Assembly: GCA_965242905.1 (NCBI GenBank) | Contig: CBDETM010000002.1 | Coordinates: 5,332,001 to 5,396,000 of the forward strand | DNA from: Bin5 sp965242905 | GTDB taxonomy: Bacteria; Chloroflexota; Anaerolineae; Caldilineales; Caldilineaceae | DNA length: 64,000 nt | Reading direction: 5' to 3' | In this document: positions 1-8,346 of the stretch, in pieces | Layout of the letters: every line of letters starts with the position of its first letter | How positions within the stretch are numbered: position 1 is the stretch's first letter | Notes under the pieces: generated by a model | What the model was told of the DNA's origin: nothing | Databases searched by the model: none | What the model saw: only the letters and a program-made list of their open reading frames with translations | Position numbers and translations under genes: made by a program

Positions 1-563
1 TACTCGAAATCCTGGCAGGGATCCCAACCGTCGTCTACGGGTACTTTGCCCTGACTTTCATGACGCCACTGTTGCGCGGCATTTTTGGTCGTGATGTGGT
101 GGAGATCTACAACACTGCTTCTGCCGGTATCGTCATCGGCATCTTGGTGATTCCACTCGTCAGTTCGATGAGCGAGGATGCATTGCGCGCTGTGCCAGGT
201 TCGCTGCGCCAGGCCTCTTATGGAGTGGGGGCCACGAGACTTGAAACGGCAGTACGAATCGTGTTGCCGGCGGGGCTATCCGGCGTGGCAGCGGCCTTCA
301 TTGTGGCCATTTCACGCGCGATTGGAGAGACGATGATCGTCGCCATCGCGGCGGGCGCCGGCCCAAACTTCACGTTCTCACCGTTTCGGGCCGCCGAAAC
401 GATGACAGGGCATATTGTGCGCATCAGCGGCGGCGACCTCAGTTACGACTCGATCGACTACAACAGCATCTTTGCAGTCGGTCTGCTACTTTTTCTGCTG
501 ACTCTTAGCCTCAATGTCTTGAGTCAATGGATCGTGCGCCGCTTCCGCGAGGAGTACGAGTGA
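1..563 (+). CDS. pstC: Phosphate ABC transporter permease PstC (5' end outside window)
   Basis: Inner-membrane permease subunit of the high-affinity phosphate importer PstSCAB. The open frame is already running at base 3 and reads LEILAGIPTVVYGY before the first internal ATG at 60, so the gene starts upstream of the window and only about 186 C-terminal residues are visible. The EAA-loop region (AVPGSLRQASYGVGAT, then a conserved AISRAIGET stretch) is the ATPase-contacting segment typical of PstC/PstA. At least three hydrophobic segments are visible. The TGA stop overlaps the pstA ATG by one base (TGATG at 561-565), indicating translational coupling. pstS is presumably just upstream. Identification is secure. 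Confidence 0.95.
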   Translation, partial: LEILAGIPTVVYGYFALTFMTPLLRGIFGRDVVEIYNTASAGIVIGILVIPLVSSMSEDALRAVPGSLRQASYGVGATRLETAVRIVLPAGLSGVAAAFIVAISRAIGETMIVAIAAGAGPNFTFSPFRAAETMTGHIVRISGGDLSYDSIDYNSIFAVGLLLFLLTLSLNVLSQWIVRRFREEYE

Positions 564-1855
564 TGGCACTCAACCAACAGCGAGCTGCTACCCAGCCTGA
601 TGACAGATTGATGCCCTCAGGGCCTGCCCACCACGATCAGGTGGTAGCGCGGCAGCGTCGAGGGAGGGCTTGGGCGGTCATCTTTCAGGCTGCGATGCTT
701 GCTGGAATCATTGCCTTGTGCGCTCTTCTCCTGAACATTCTCAATCAGTCTTTCGGTTACGTTGCCATCGTCAACACCATTGATCCTGCGGAGCTGGCAG
801 TGGACGGCGCGCCGCTGGACAGGCTGCCCAAGGATAAACTGGTGGAGATTCTGGAGGCGAATATTTCCTCGGGGTTGATGAGGCGGTATGAGCACGACAA
901 GCCATTTGACGAAAGAAGCCGCGAGAACGTCCACAAGTTGATTCTTGAGCGGGTGGTAGAGCCGCAGGTACAGGCGACCTGGGGGCTGTTCGACTCACTG
1001 TTTGCGCGTGGGAACGTCTTTGCAGAGGCTGAAGAGCGCTATCCGGGATCTGACGTGTACTTCCGCAGCTGGCTTACGACCAGTTTCATCAGTAAGTCGC
1101 AGTCGAGCGAACCGCTGCGCGCCGGTGTTCGCACCGCGATATTGGGCTCCTTGTGGGTGGTTGCCATCACGATTCTCTTTTCCTTTCCCATTGGCGTGGG
1201 GGCAGCGATCTACCTGGAAGAGTACGCACACAAAGAGCGCGTACTCAATCGGTTGATTCAGACCAACATCAATAATCTGGCAGGCGTACCGTCGATAATT
1301 TACGGTATGTTAGGGTTGGCGATATTTGTTCGCATTCTGGAAGTTTTCACAAGCGGCGCGTTTCTTGGCGTAGGAGACCAGTCCACGGCCAACGGGCGCA
1401 CGATCATATCGGCCGGATTGACCCTAGGGCTGCTGATTCTCCCGCTAATCATAATCAACGGTCAGGAGGCGATTCGAGCCGTCCCCGGTTCTCTGCGGCA
1501 GGCGGGCTTCGGACTAGGGGCCACGCATTGGCAGGTGATTTGGCATCATGTGTTACCGAGCGCAGTGCCCGGCATCCTGACGGGAACGATTCTGGCGGTC
1601 AGCAGGGCGATTGGCGAGACCGCCCCGCTGGTCGTTGTCGGCGCCTCAACTTTCATCGCCCTGGATCCCAACGGGCCTTTCTCGAAGTTTACAGTTCTGC
1701 CTATCCAGATCTATCAGTGGACATCGCGACCGCAAGACGAATTCCGCAATCTGGCCGCGGCGGCTATTCTGGTTCTGCTGATTCTTCTATTGTCCCTAAA
1801 CGCATCCGCAGTGCTGCTGCGAAATCGCTTTGACCGCGGTCAGGCCAGCGCCTAG
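563..1855 (+). CDS. pstA: Phosphate ABC transporter permease PstA with enlarged extracytoplasmic loop
   Basis: Second permease of the Pst phosphate importer, 430 residues. The ATG at 563 was chosen because it overlaps the pstC stop; an in-frame ATG at 527 lies inside pstC. TM1 is about residues 38-60. About 125 hydrophilic residues (roughly 65-190) follow before the remaining membrane segments. The EAA loop AIRAVPGSLRQAGFGLGAT and the AVSRAIGETAPL stretch are diagnostic for PstA. E. coli PstA is about 296 residues, so most of the extra length is this loop, which should lie outside the membrane facing the PstS side. It is followed by pstB after a GAGGAG ribosome site at 1855-1860. Confidence 0.95.
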   Translation: MALNQQRAATQPDDRLMPSGPAHHDQVVARQRRGRAWAVIFQAAMLAGIIALCALLLNILNQSFGYVAIVNTIDPAELAVDGAPLDRLPKDKLVEILEANISSGLMRRYEHDKPFDERSRENVHKLILERVVEPQVQATWGLFDSLFARGNVFAEAEERYPGSDVYFRSWLTTSFISKSQSSEPLRAGVRTAILGSLWVVAITILFSFPIGVGAAIYLEEYAHKERVLNRLIQTNINNLAGVPSIIYGMLGLAIFVRILEVFTSGAFLGVGDQSTANGRTIISAGLTLGLLILPLIIINGQEAIRAVPGSLRQAGFGLGATHWQVIWHHVLPSAVPGILTGTILAVSRAIGETAPLVVVGASTFIALDPNGPFSKFTVLPIQIYQWTSRPQDEFRNLAAAAILVLLILLLSLNASAVLLRNRFDRGQASA

Positions 1856-1871
1856 AGGAGTTTCTGACATC

Positions 1872-2705
1872 ATGACAGTCGTTATTGATCGCCGTTCCCA
1901 GATCAAGGATGAAACTGGCAGTTTGTCTCCCAGTGGGTCGGGAAGGTATGCCATCGAAGCCGAAAAGATGAACGTCTATTACGGCGACTTTTGCGCGGTA
2001 CGCGACGTGGACATGAAGGTGCCTACCAACAAGATTACCGCGATCATCGGTCCTTCAGGGTGTGGCAAGAGTACGGTCCTGCGCTGTTTCAACCGCATGA
2101 ACGATCTGATCGCCAGCGCTCGTATCGAAGGTGTGGTCCTGTTTCAGGGGCAGAACATCTACGACGACGACGTAGACCCCGTGGAAGTGCGGCGCCGTAT
2201 TGGAATGGTATTTCAGAAACCTAATCCATTTCCTAAGACGATTTATGAAAACGTGGCTTGGGGAACGCGTATCAACGGATTCCGCGGCGACATGGACGAA
2301 ATGGTTGAAAGGGCATTGCGGTCAGCTGCATTGTGGGACGAGGTAAAGGACAAGCTGCAGCAGAGCGCTCTCGGCCTTTCCGGCGGGCAACAGCAGCGGT
2401 TGTGCATTGCCAGGGCGATTGCCGTGGAGCCGGAGATTATACTCATGGACGAGCCCGCCTCGGCCCTGGATCCGATTGCGACGCTACGAATCGAAGACCT
2501 GATGAAGGAGCTTTCAGAGAAATATACTATAATAGTCGTTACGCACAACATGCAGCAGGCAGCCCGGATTTCCGATTACACAGCCTTCTTCAGCGTGGAT
2601 GACAGACGGACCGGAAATCTGATAGAGTTTGACGACACCGAAAAGATCTTCACGAATCCGAGTCTTAAGAGAACGGAAGACTACATTACGGGCCGGTTCG
2701 GCTAA
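1872..2705 (+). CDS. pstB: Phosphate ABC transporter ATP-binding protein PstB
   Basis: ATPase of the Pst phosphate importer, 277 residues, cytoplasmic face of the membrane. Walker A is GPSGCGKS (residues 60-67), the signature is LSGGQQQR, and Walker B is IILMDEPASALDP; the Q-loop PstB hallmark MVFQKPNPFP is present. The start is the ATG at 1872, placed 11 nt after the GAGGAG site; an upstream in-frame ATG at 1830 is buried in pstA. The N-terminal 25 residues before the ABC domain are polar and variable. Cotranscribed with pstA upstream and arsC-phoU downstream. Confidence 0.97.
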   Translation: MTVVIDRRSQIKDETGSLSPSGSGRYAIEAEKMNVYYGDFCAVRDVDMKVPTNKITAIIGPSGCGKSTVLRCFNRMNDLIASARIEGVVLFQGQNIYDDDVDPVEVRRRIGMVFQKPNPFPKTIYENVAWGTRINGFRGDMDEMVERALRSAALWDEVKDKLQQSALGLSGGQQQRLCIARAIAVEPEIILMDEPASALDPIATLRIEDLMKELSEKYTIIVVTHNMQQAARISDYTAFFSVDDRRTGNLIEFDDTEKIFTNPSLKRTEDYITGRFG

Positions 2706-2731
2706 GCTCACACAATGCAATTGGAGTCATC

Positions 2732-3157
2732 ATGAGCGTCGACAAGAAGCGCGTTCTCATACTTTGCACTGGCAACTCCTGCCGAAGTCAGATGGCTGAG
2801 GGACTCGTCAATGCCTATCTTGGCGAGGCATGGCAGGCGTTTTCGGCCGGCACTGCACCTTCAGGCATGGTTCATCCGCTAGCTGTGCGGGCGATGGCGG
2901 AACTCGATATCGACATTAGTCTGGGCACCACTGAGTCGGTCGACATCTATCGAGATTTGCAGCTGGACCTGGTTGTCACGGTTTGCGACAATGCGGCCAG
3001 AAACTGCCCGGTCTGGCTAGGTGATGAGGAAGTCAAGCACATGCCGTTTGACGATCCTACTAAGCTACTCGGCAGTGATTCAGACAGGATCTCAGCCTGC
3101 AGGCAGGTGCGGGATCTGATGCGTGACACGCTACTCCCCTATCTTCAGAGTCGATAG
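2732..3157 (+). CDS. arsC: Arsenate reductase, low-Mr phosphatase (thioredoxin-linked) type
   Basis: Reduces arsenate to arsenite using a cysteine relay; 141 residues, cytoplasmic. The fold is that of low-molecular-weight tyrosine phosphatases: P-loop C12-TGNSC-R18, plus two further cysteines at C85 and C92. This nearly matches the Cys10/Cys82/Cys89 arrangement of the pI258-type thioredoxin-coupled ArsC. It lies 26 bp after pstB and 26 bp before the phoU start. Because arsenate enters cells through phosphate transporters, placing detoxification inside the pst operon is functionally sensible. A phosphotyrosine phosphatase role is less likely given the C85/C92 pair. Confidence 0.88.
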   Translation: MSVDKKRVLILCTGNSCRSQMAEGLVNAYLGEAWQAFSAGTAPSGMVHPLAVRAMAELDIDISLGTTESVDIYRDLQLDLVVTVCDNAARNCPVWLGDEEVKHMPFDDPTKLLGSDSDRISACRQVRDLMRDTLLPYLQSR

Positions 3158-3183
3158 TCCTTCGGATGGAAAGGAGACCATCG

Positions 3184-3852
3184 ATGGGACAGCTGCTGCG
3201 AACCTCATTTGCGCGTGAGCTGGAGACACTTCAGACCGATACCTTGATGCTCGGCAGCATGGTTATTCAGGCGCTGAAGGAGTCAGTCGAAGCGCTGCGG
3301 CAGAGGGATATGGAGACGGCAAAGCGTCTGATCAAAGAAGATGACGTGATCAATAAGAAGCGGTTCGAAATTGAAGCAGACTGCTTGCGGTTGATCGCGA
3401 CGCAGCAGCCTATGGCGGGAGATTTGCGTCTAATCGCAGCTGTGTTGGAAATCAGCACGGAGTTGGAGCGGATTGGGGACTATGCAAAGGGCATCGGACG
3501 GATAATCCTATTGATAGGCCCTGAGGCCTTGATAAAGCCGCTGGTAGATATACCTCGCATGTGCGATATTGCTACGAACATGCTACAACAGGCTCTCGAT
3601 GCATTCCTAAGCCAGGACGTGGAAGCCGCGAGAAGGATTCCTTTGCAGGACGATGAGGTAGACGCCCTCTACAACCAGGTCCATCGTGACCTCATCGCGA
3701 TGATTCTGGAGGACACGTCGTTGATAGATCGCTGCAACTACCTTCTTTGGGCCGCGCACAATCTTGAACGGGCCGCTGACAGAGTGACCAACATCTGCGA
3801 GCGGATAATCTTCACCGTTACCGGTGAATTCATTGAATTTGACATGAACTGA
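3184..3852 (+). CDS. phoU: Phosphate transport system regulator PhoU
   Basis: Cytoplasmic three-helix-bundle repeat protein that restrains Pst/Pho signalling, 222 residues. Two PhoU domains are visible, each with the metal-binding ERIGDYAKGI-like motif: ELERIGDYAKG in the first and NLERAADRVTN in the second. The start is placed at the ATG at 3184 because GGAAAGGAG at 3168-3176 is a good ribosome site; an in-frame ATG at 3166 would put the site inside the gene. Last gene of the pst operon. A weak hairpin with a short T-rich stretch follows. Confidence 0.95.
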   Translation: MGQLLRTSFARELETLQTDTLMLGSMVIQALKESVEALRQRDMETAKRLIKEDDVINKKRFEIEADCLRLIATQQPMAGDLRLIAAVLEISTELERIGDYAKGIGRIILLIGPEALIKPLVDIPRMCDIATNMLQQALDAFLSQDVEAARRIPLQDDEVDALYNQVHRDLIAMILEDTSLIDRCNYLLWAAHNLERAADRVTNICERIIFTVTGEFIEFDMN

Positions 3853-3878
3853 GGAAGGAAAGGCCAGTCTTTCTCGGA

Positions 3879-3905
3879 AAACTGATGCGATTCCCTCCTC
3901 AGTTT
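3879..3905 (+). terminator. Weak candidate terminator after phoU
   Basis: AAACTGA (3879-3885) and TCAGTTT (3899-3905) can form a 7-bp stem with a 13-nt loop, followed by CTTCG. The stem is short and A+T-rich and the T-tract is poor, so this is only a possible end of the pst operon transcript. Confidence 0.3.
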
Positions 3906-4109
3906 CTTCGATTACCCTCTTCCTCGGCAAGGATCAGACCACGGCATTGGGTTTGGTCGCCAGTGTACGCCACCCCTGTTACCTTGTTTGGTTCGGCTGC
4001 TGGCAAGGCACAGAGTGTGCCTGCTCCCGGGTAGTACAGTGTTGTGGGGAACGCGTTCAAGGCCAGGCGCGGAACGCTTTTCTTTCAGGTTCCTGCTCTT
4101 GGAAAGAGG

Positions 4110-4138
4110 TTGACGGAAGGGGGAGCATCGTATAGAAT
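4110..4138 (+). promoter_or_regulatory. Candidate sigma-70 promoter upstream of lipoprotein gene
   Basis: TTGACG (4110-4115), 17-bp spacer, TAGAAT (4133-4138). It lies in the 550-bp non-coding stretch 3853-4402 that separates the pst operon from the lipoprotein gene. A second, nearer promoter candidate is at 4268-4296; otherwise no gene or RNA was recognised in this stretch. Confidence 0.45.
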
Positions 4139-4267
4139 TGTGACCACTTGGGACGGGTTCAGGTTGTAGTTTTCCAAAGCGAAACAGGAGTTTGCAATAA
4201 TCGAGAGATTCCCTTATCATTCGGGACGCAAGCACCGGAATCCCCTCCAACCTTTGATTTGGGAGCA

Positions 4268-4296
4268 TTGTCTCAGTTTGCAGTTGATGGTACAAT
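4268..4296 (+). promoter_or_regulatory. Candidate promoter with extended -10 for lipoprotein gene
   Basis: TTGTCT (4268-4273), 17-bp spacer, TACAAT (4291-4296), preceded by TGG to give the extended -10 form TGGTACAAT. The leader to the ATG at 4403 would be about 100 nt. The same 9-mer occurs upstream of the DinB-like gene at 27207. Confidence 0.5.
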
Positions 4297-4402
4297 CTGC
4301 GCTGATCCAGCCAGCGGGATTGATCATAGACGGACGTGTTTTCCGCACTCTTGCAGAAATCAATCATTACTCTTTTCCTTGACCGCCCTTAGGAGGTATG
4401 AA

Positions 4403-5368
4403 ATGCTCAAACGACGTGTGAGGTTCTGGGCCGCTATAATGCTCATTGCAGTTATTGCTCTGTCGGGCTGTGCGCCGCGCGCCGGCCAGGGAAGTATCGA
4501 AGCGGATGCCGACCAATTGGTCATCGACCTGCCTGCGCTTGTGCTTGACTTTGGTGCGGACGGGATGGCCGCGATTGAGAACGCTGCCCTAGCCGACCTG
4601 GTGGGAACTCTAGGCGTAGATCTGGATCTGGCCGTCCCGGCTGAGATGGTCTTTATGTTGGAGGCCAGCAATATTCAGCACATCCAGGTGAGCAATACAC
4701 CTGAGGGCTTGCTGCTTCTGGTCAACGGCCGCAGTATTCCGAATATCAGCTATGATGGCGATTCGCTGAATGCGCTGCCGGGAACGCTCAGCACATTCGG
4801 CATGGCCATCCCAATGGCAGACCTGCTCTTTGCGCTGGTGGACCGGATTGGGATTGGCGTGATTGCCCGCTTCCCGGTTGCGCCTGGAGCCGAGGAGATT
4901 CCGCTCTTCGTGGAAGGTGACAGCGAAGCAGCGATGGCTGCCCAGGCCGCGCAGGACGAGTTCCTGGCAGCCGTAGGCACGCCGCCGCGCATCAATCTAC
5001 CGATTTTCTACGAGGCGGACGGCAGCTTCAGCATTGGCGACATGTCCATTGCTGAGATGAATGCGATGACCGGCGGTGCGCTTGGTGGTCTTGCCCTGAC
5101 CATTGGTCAGATCGGTATGGCCGGGGCCCTGGGGATTTCGCAACTGGGTATCAGCACCAATGTCGACGGAATCACGATTTCCATTGACGGCGACGCATTG
5201 CCGACGTTGGACTGGTCAGATGGCAAGGCCAGCAACCTGATCGAACTGGTAACCAGCATCCCATTGCTGGACATGGCGATGCCGGGCATGGGTTCGATGA
5301 TGCCCACGATTCTTCAGATTCTGCCGCTGGTGCAAGCGACAGAGTTCGACCTGACGTTGCATTTCTAG
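4403..5368 (+). CDS. Lipoprotein of unknown function with internal repeat
   Basis: 321-residue exported lipoprotein not assigned to a family. It has a basic N-terminus, a hydrophobic h-region (residues 8-20) and lipobox LSGC with the lipidated Cys at 23. An ideal AGGAGG ribosome site (4391-4396) precedes the ATG. Residues about 91-133 and 245-287 share a pattern: Ile-rich strand, an Asn, a glycine and hydrophobic strand, then Gly-x-x-(I/L)-Pro. This suggests a duplicated beta-rich domain. The mature protein is acidic and rich in Ala, Gly, Met and Leu. It is monocistronic, with its own promoters and a strong terminator. Role unknown; surface or periplasm-like location is inferred. Confidence 0.8.
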   Translation: MLKRRVRFWAAIMLIAVIALSGCAPRAGQGSIEADADQLVIDLPALVLDFGADGMAAIENAALADLVGTLGVDLDLAVPAEMVFMLEASNIQHIQVSNTPEGLLLLVNGRSIPNISYDGDSLNALPGTLSTFGMAIPMADLLFALVDRIGIGVIARFPVAPGAEEIPLFVEGDSEAAMAAQAAQDEFLAAVGTPPRINLPIFYEADGSFSIGDMSIAEMNAMTGGALGGLALTIGQIGMAGALGISQLGISTNVDGITISIDGDALPTLDWSDGKASNLIELVTSIPLLDMAMPGMGSMMPTILQILPLVQATEFDLTLHF

Positions 5369-5441
5369 GTCGGCTATCGCCCGATCAGGCCTGGCGGATA
5401 GGAAGTCCTGACTAAGTCGGGCAGTTGTCAAGATTGAAAGG

Positions 5442-5476
5442 AAGAGGAGCGGCGATGAATTGCTGCTCCTCTTTTT
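5442..5476 (+). terminator. Rho-independent terminator of lipoprotein gene
   Basis: Perfect 9-bp stem AAGAGGAGC (5442-5450) / GCTCCTCTT (5465-5473) followed by a run of T through 5476. The remaining sequence to 5669 holds no gene that I can recognise. Confidence 0.85.
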
Positions 5477-5669
5477 GTATTGGCTGAAGTGGGGCCTACC
5501 GGGAGATTCAGCAGGGATTCAACATACTGACGGCGGCCTGATTGTTGCAGAATCGGCCGTTAGTGGGCGTTGCACAGGGCCCACGGCCTTACGGCAGACA
5601 AGGTGCAAGATTCTCGCGGCTTTTGTCTGACATCATCCTGCTTACAACCGGTAATGGATGTCGAAGGAT

Positions 5670-7409
5670 CTAGGTAACTGATGAGGTGGGGCCGCTCATG
5701 TAGAGTTCGCCGGGTTCAAATCCGCGGGCTGCGTAGTAAGCCTGGGTGCCGGTGGCGGAAATGACGCTGATGCGCTCGAACCCTGCGTCGCAACTGATGC
5801 GCCTTGCTTCGTTCAATAGGCGCGTACCGACGCCAACGTGTTGGGCAGCACCCTTTTCTGCGCCGCCGATGGCCAGCGCCGGTCCGTACACATGCACTTC
5901 GCGAATCATGGCGTTGCCGCCAATCTCATCGAGGAAAGCCCGACTTCCGGCCGATGGCGACTTAGGCAGGCTCAACCGCAGAAATCCTGCGAGGGGAGCC
6001 CGCTCCAGGTTGGCGCGCGAGCCGTTGCCCTTGTTCTCGTCGACGACGACTTGCAGGAAATGCTCAACGGTTAAGTCAGTTGCGTAGGTGGTGACGGTCA
6101 GTCGCAATGCGTCTTCATGCACGTGCTGTCGCCGCACCTCACGGCAGCGTATGCAGCCGCAGCGATCACCGCGGCGCGCCAACTCCTGATGGACTACCTC
6201 GCGCAGATTGCTCGTCTTCACGCCGGCCTCGATGTGATGCGCCGGAATGTCGCGAAACAGGCGGTTGACGCGAGTGTATGGCGGTATGGTCGGCTTGATG
6301 TCTGCCAACAGGGATACCAACTCTTTTTCGGTATAGGGTACATAGTCTCCGGCCTGCCACTTTTCGTGGAGTTCGGTACCGGCGATCAGGGAGCAAGGGT
6401 ATATCTTGAGTTCATCGGGCCGGACGGCAGGATCATCGAAAAACCGGCGAAACGATTCGCGGTCGGACTCCGGTGTGGCCCCGTATAGGTTGGGCATCCA
6501 GTGCAGATGCAGTTTGAATCCCGCGGTTCTGAGCAGGCCCAGTGCGTCCTTTACCTCGGCGACGGTGTGGCCGCGCTTGTTCTTTTCCAGAACGTCGTCC
6601 TCCAGGCTCTGGACCCCGATCTGAACTTTCGTCACACCCAAACGGCGCAGGTGTCGAATCTCATCCGGTGTAACCCAGTCCGGTCGAGTCTCTACAACGA
6701 GGCCAACGTTGCGGTGGGCCGCCAAGACATTGCGCTCTTGTGCCTCCTCCAGCGTGGCAGACGGCAATTGTCCTGGGTCTCCGTACGAGTTCATGGCGTC
6801 AAAACAGCGGCGGACGAACCATTCGCGGTAGTCCAGGCCGTAGGCGCTCCATGTGCCTCCCAAGATCAGAAGTTCCACTTTGCTGGCGTCATGGCCGATG
6901 CTTTCGAAGGCGTCGATGCGCCCTAGAGTCTGTTTGAACGGGTCGAATCCGTCACGTTCGGCCCGCTGCGCACCGGGTTCGTCGAAAATGTAGCTTTTCG
7001 GCATTCGCCAGTCATCGGGGCAGAAGATGCACTGGCCAGGGCATCCAGCCGGTGCGGTCAGAACTGTCACAGGCGCGACGCCGCTTGCGGTACGTACAGG
7101 CTTCATGCGGATTCTGTCCAACAGGAGGGGGTCCGGTTCCAGTTCGCCTTCATTGATCAGGAGCCGAAAACCGGCCACCAGATCGGATTTGGCATAGAAT
7201 CCTTTGCCGTCTTTAGGGTATCGGGCTAGAATGGAACGCAAGGATCGACTTGAGTCCCAATCAGATTCCTGCACGGCCAGGACTTCCCGGAAGATTGCCG
7301 ACAGAGCGGTAAGATGGTCAGCCGGATCGAAGCTCCGTTTTCGCTGCCACTCCCGGGATGTCTGAATTACCTCGGCCGGAATCTCTTCCGGAGCCAGAAT
7401 ACGTTTCAT
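5670..7409 (-). CDS. elp3: Elp3-family tRNA uridine-34 modification enzyme (radical SAM + GNAT)
   Basis: Catalyses the first step of carboxymethyl-type modification of tRNA wobble uridine; 579 residues. The radical SAM domain carries C123-PGQ-C127-IF-C130, followed by the Elp3-typical PDDWRMPKSY. The C-terminal GNAT domain (about 440-575) shows EVHVYG, QHVGVGTRLL and GTQAYYAARGFE. The start was placed at the ATG at 7409, which gives the family N-terminus MKRILAPEEIP; an upstream ATG (7454) adds 15 unconserved residues. Chloroflexota such as Dehalococcoides carry stand-alone Elp3 without the other Elongator subunits. It is divergent from a Trm9-like methyltransferase only 64 bp away, which suggests a shared pathway. 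Confidence 0.93.
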   Translation of the reverse strand: MKRILAPEEIPAEVIQTSREWQRKRSFDPADHLTALSAIFREVLAVQESDWDSSRSLRSILARYPKDGKGFYAKSDLVAGFRLLINEGELEPDPLLLDRIRMKPVRTASGVAPVTVLTAPAGCPGQCIFCPDDWRMPKSYIFDEPGAQRAERDGFDPFKQTLGRIDAFESIGHDASKVELLILGGTWSAYGLDYREWFVRRCFDAMNSYGDPGQLPSATLEEAQERNVLAAHRNVGLVVETRPDWVTPDEIRHLRRLGVTKVQIGVQSLEDDVLEKNKRGHTVAEVKDALGLLRTAGFKLHLHWMPNLYGATPESDRESFRRFFDDPAVRPDELKIYPCSLIAGTELHEKWQAGDYVPYTEKELVSLLADIKPTIPPYTRVNRLFRDIPAHHIEAGVKTSNLREVVHQELARRGDRCGCIRCREVRRQHVHEDALRLTVTTYATDLTVEHFLQVVVDENKGNGSRANLERAPLAGFLRLSLPKSPSAGSRAFLDEIGGNAMIREVHVYGPALAIGGAEKGAAQHVGVGTRLLNEARRISCDAGFERISVISATGTQAYYAARGFEPGELYMSGPTSSVT

Positions 7410-7473
7410 GATGGTGCAAGGACATTCTGAATCGCGGCGGCAGCAGGATGGCAAGCCGACGACTGCAGCAGGA

Positions 7474-8283
7474 ATGGACCCACTGACCCAGGACAGTTTG
7501 GTTTCGATAAATCGCCGATTCTATGAGAAGGCGGCCCAGCATTTCGACGCAACGCGCCAGAACTGGACCCCTGGACTCCGGGCTATTTTACCGTATTTCA
7601 GGACCGCCGGAAAGGAAAGGCTGTCGGTGTTGGATGTGGGCTGCGGCAACGGCCGCTTTGCTCGGCTGCTTGAAGATGCAGGTATCTCCGCATCCTACAC
7701 AGGCGTGGATGGAAGCAGGGCCCTGCTTCGACTCGCCGGAGAGGCGACCGCGGGCCTCAAAGGCGTGGAATGTGATTTCACGGAGGCGGACCTGGTGGAT
7801 GCTGGCTGGGCGCGTGTTCTCAGGAAGGGCGAGGGCGCCGGGAACCACGGCAGCCGCGGCACCGGCGAATTTTCGGAAACGCCACGCTATAGTGTAGTGC
7901 TCTGCACGGCAACCGTGCACCACCTGCCAGGGTATGCGCTGCGCCTGCGACTGATGAGGGACCTCCTGCATTTGAGCGCAGGCTATGTCATTCTTTCCTT
8001 CTGGCAGTTTCTAAGCAGTGAAAGGCTTCGGAGCAAATTGATCGACCCAGGCACTGTTGGCATCAGCGCCGCCGACTTAGAGCCCGGTGACGGACTCCTG
8101 CCATGGCGTCAAGGCATCCGATCGGTTCGCTATGTTCATCAAGTCGATGAGGCCGAGCTGAGACAGCTGGCCGCAGACTCGGGACAGACTGTCCTGCATA
8201 CATTTCGCGCCGACGGCAAAGAGGGAGACCTGAACCTCTATGCGGTTTTAGGCCGCGCCGAGTCGGATTCGGAGAATCACTGA
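7474..8283 (+). CDS. Trm9/ALKBH8-like class I SAM methyltransferase, putative tRNA wobble-uridine methylase
   Basis: 269-residue class I methyltransferase. The SAM-binding motif is LDVGCGNG (53-60). Beyond the generic fold, the order of motifs follows eukaryotic Trm9: HF..TR...W near residues 23-31, VHH at 148-150, PW at 210-211, RY.H (219-222) and EL (228-229) before the last strand. In eukaryotes Trm9/ALKBH8 methylates cm5U34, the product of Elp3, to mcm5U34. Here the gene faces elp3 across 64 bp. Residues about 118-137 form a Gly/Arg/Glu-rich insert. The start is the ATG at 7474; an upstream ATG at 7408 would overlap the elp3 start. The specific substrate is inferred; membership of the class I family is certain. 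Confidence 0.72.
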   Translation: MDPLTQDSLVSINRRFYEKAAQHFDATRQNWTPGLRAILPYFRTAGKERLSVLDVGCGNGRFARLLEDAGISASYTGVDGSRALLRLAGEATAGLKGVECDFTEADLVDAGWARVLRKGEGAGNHGSRGTGEFSETPRYSVVLCTATVHHLPGYALRLRLMRDLLHLSAGYVILSFWQFLSSERLRSKLIDPGTVGISAADLEPGDGLLPWRQGIRSVRYVHQVDEAELRQLAADSGQTVLHTFRADGKEGDLNLYAVLGRAESDSENH

Positions 8284-8346
8284 GCCAGACCGAGAGACGA
8301 AGACCTACGCACTGCTGACCTTTCACAGATCCGGGCAACTTGCGCC

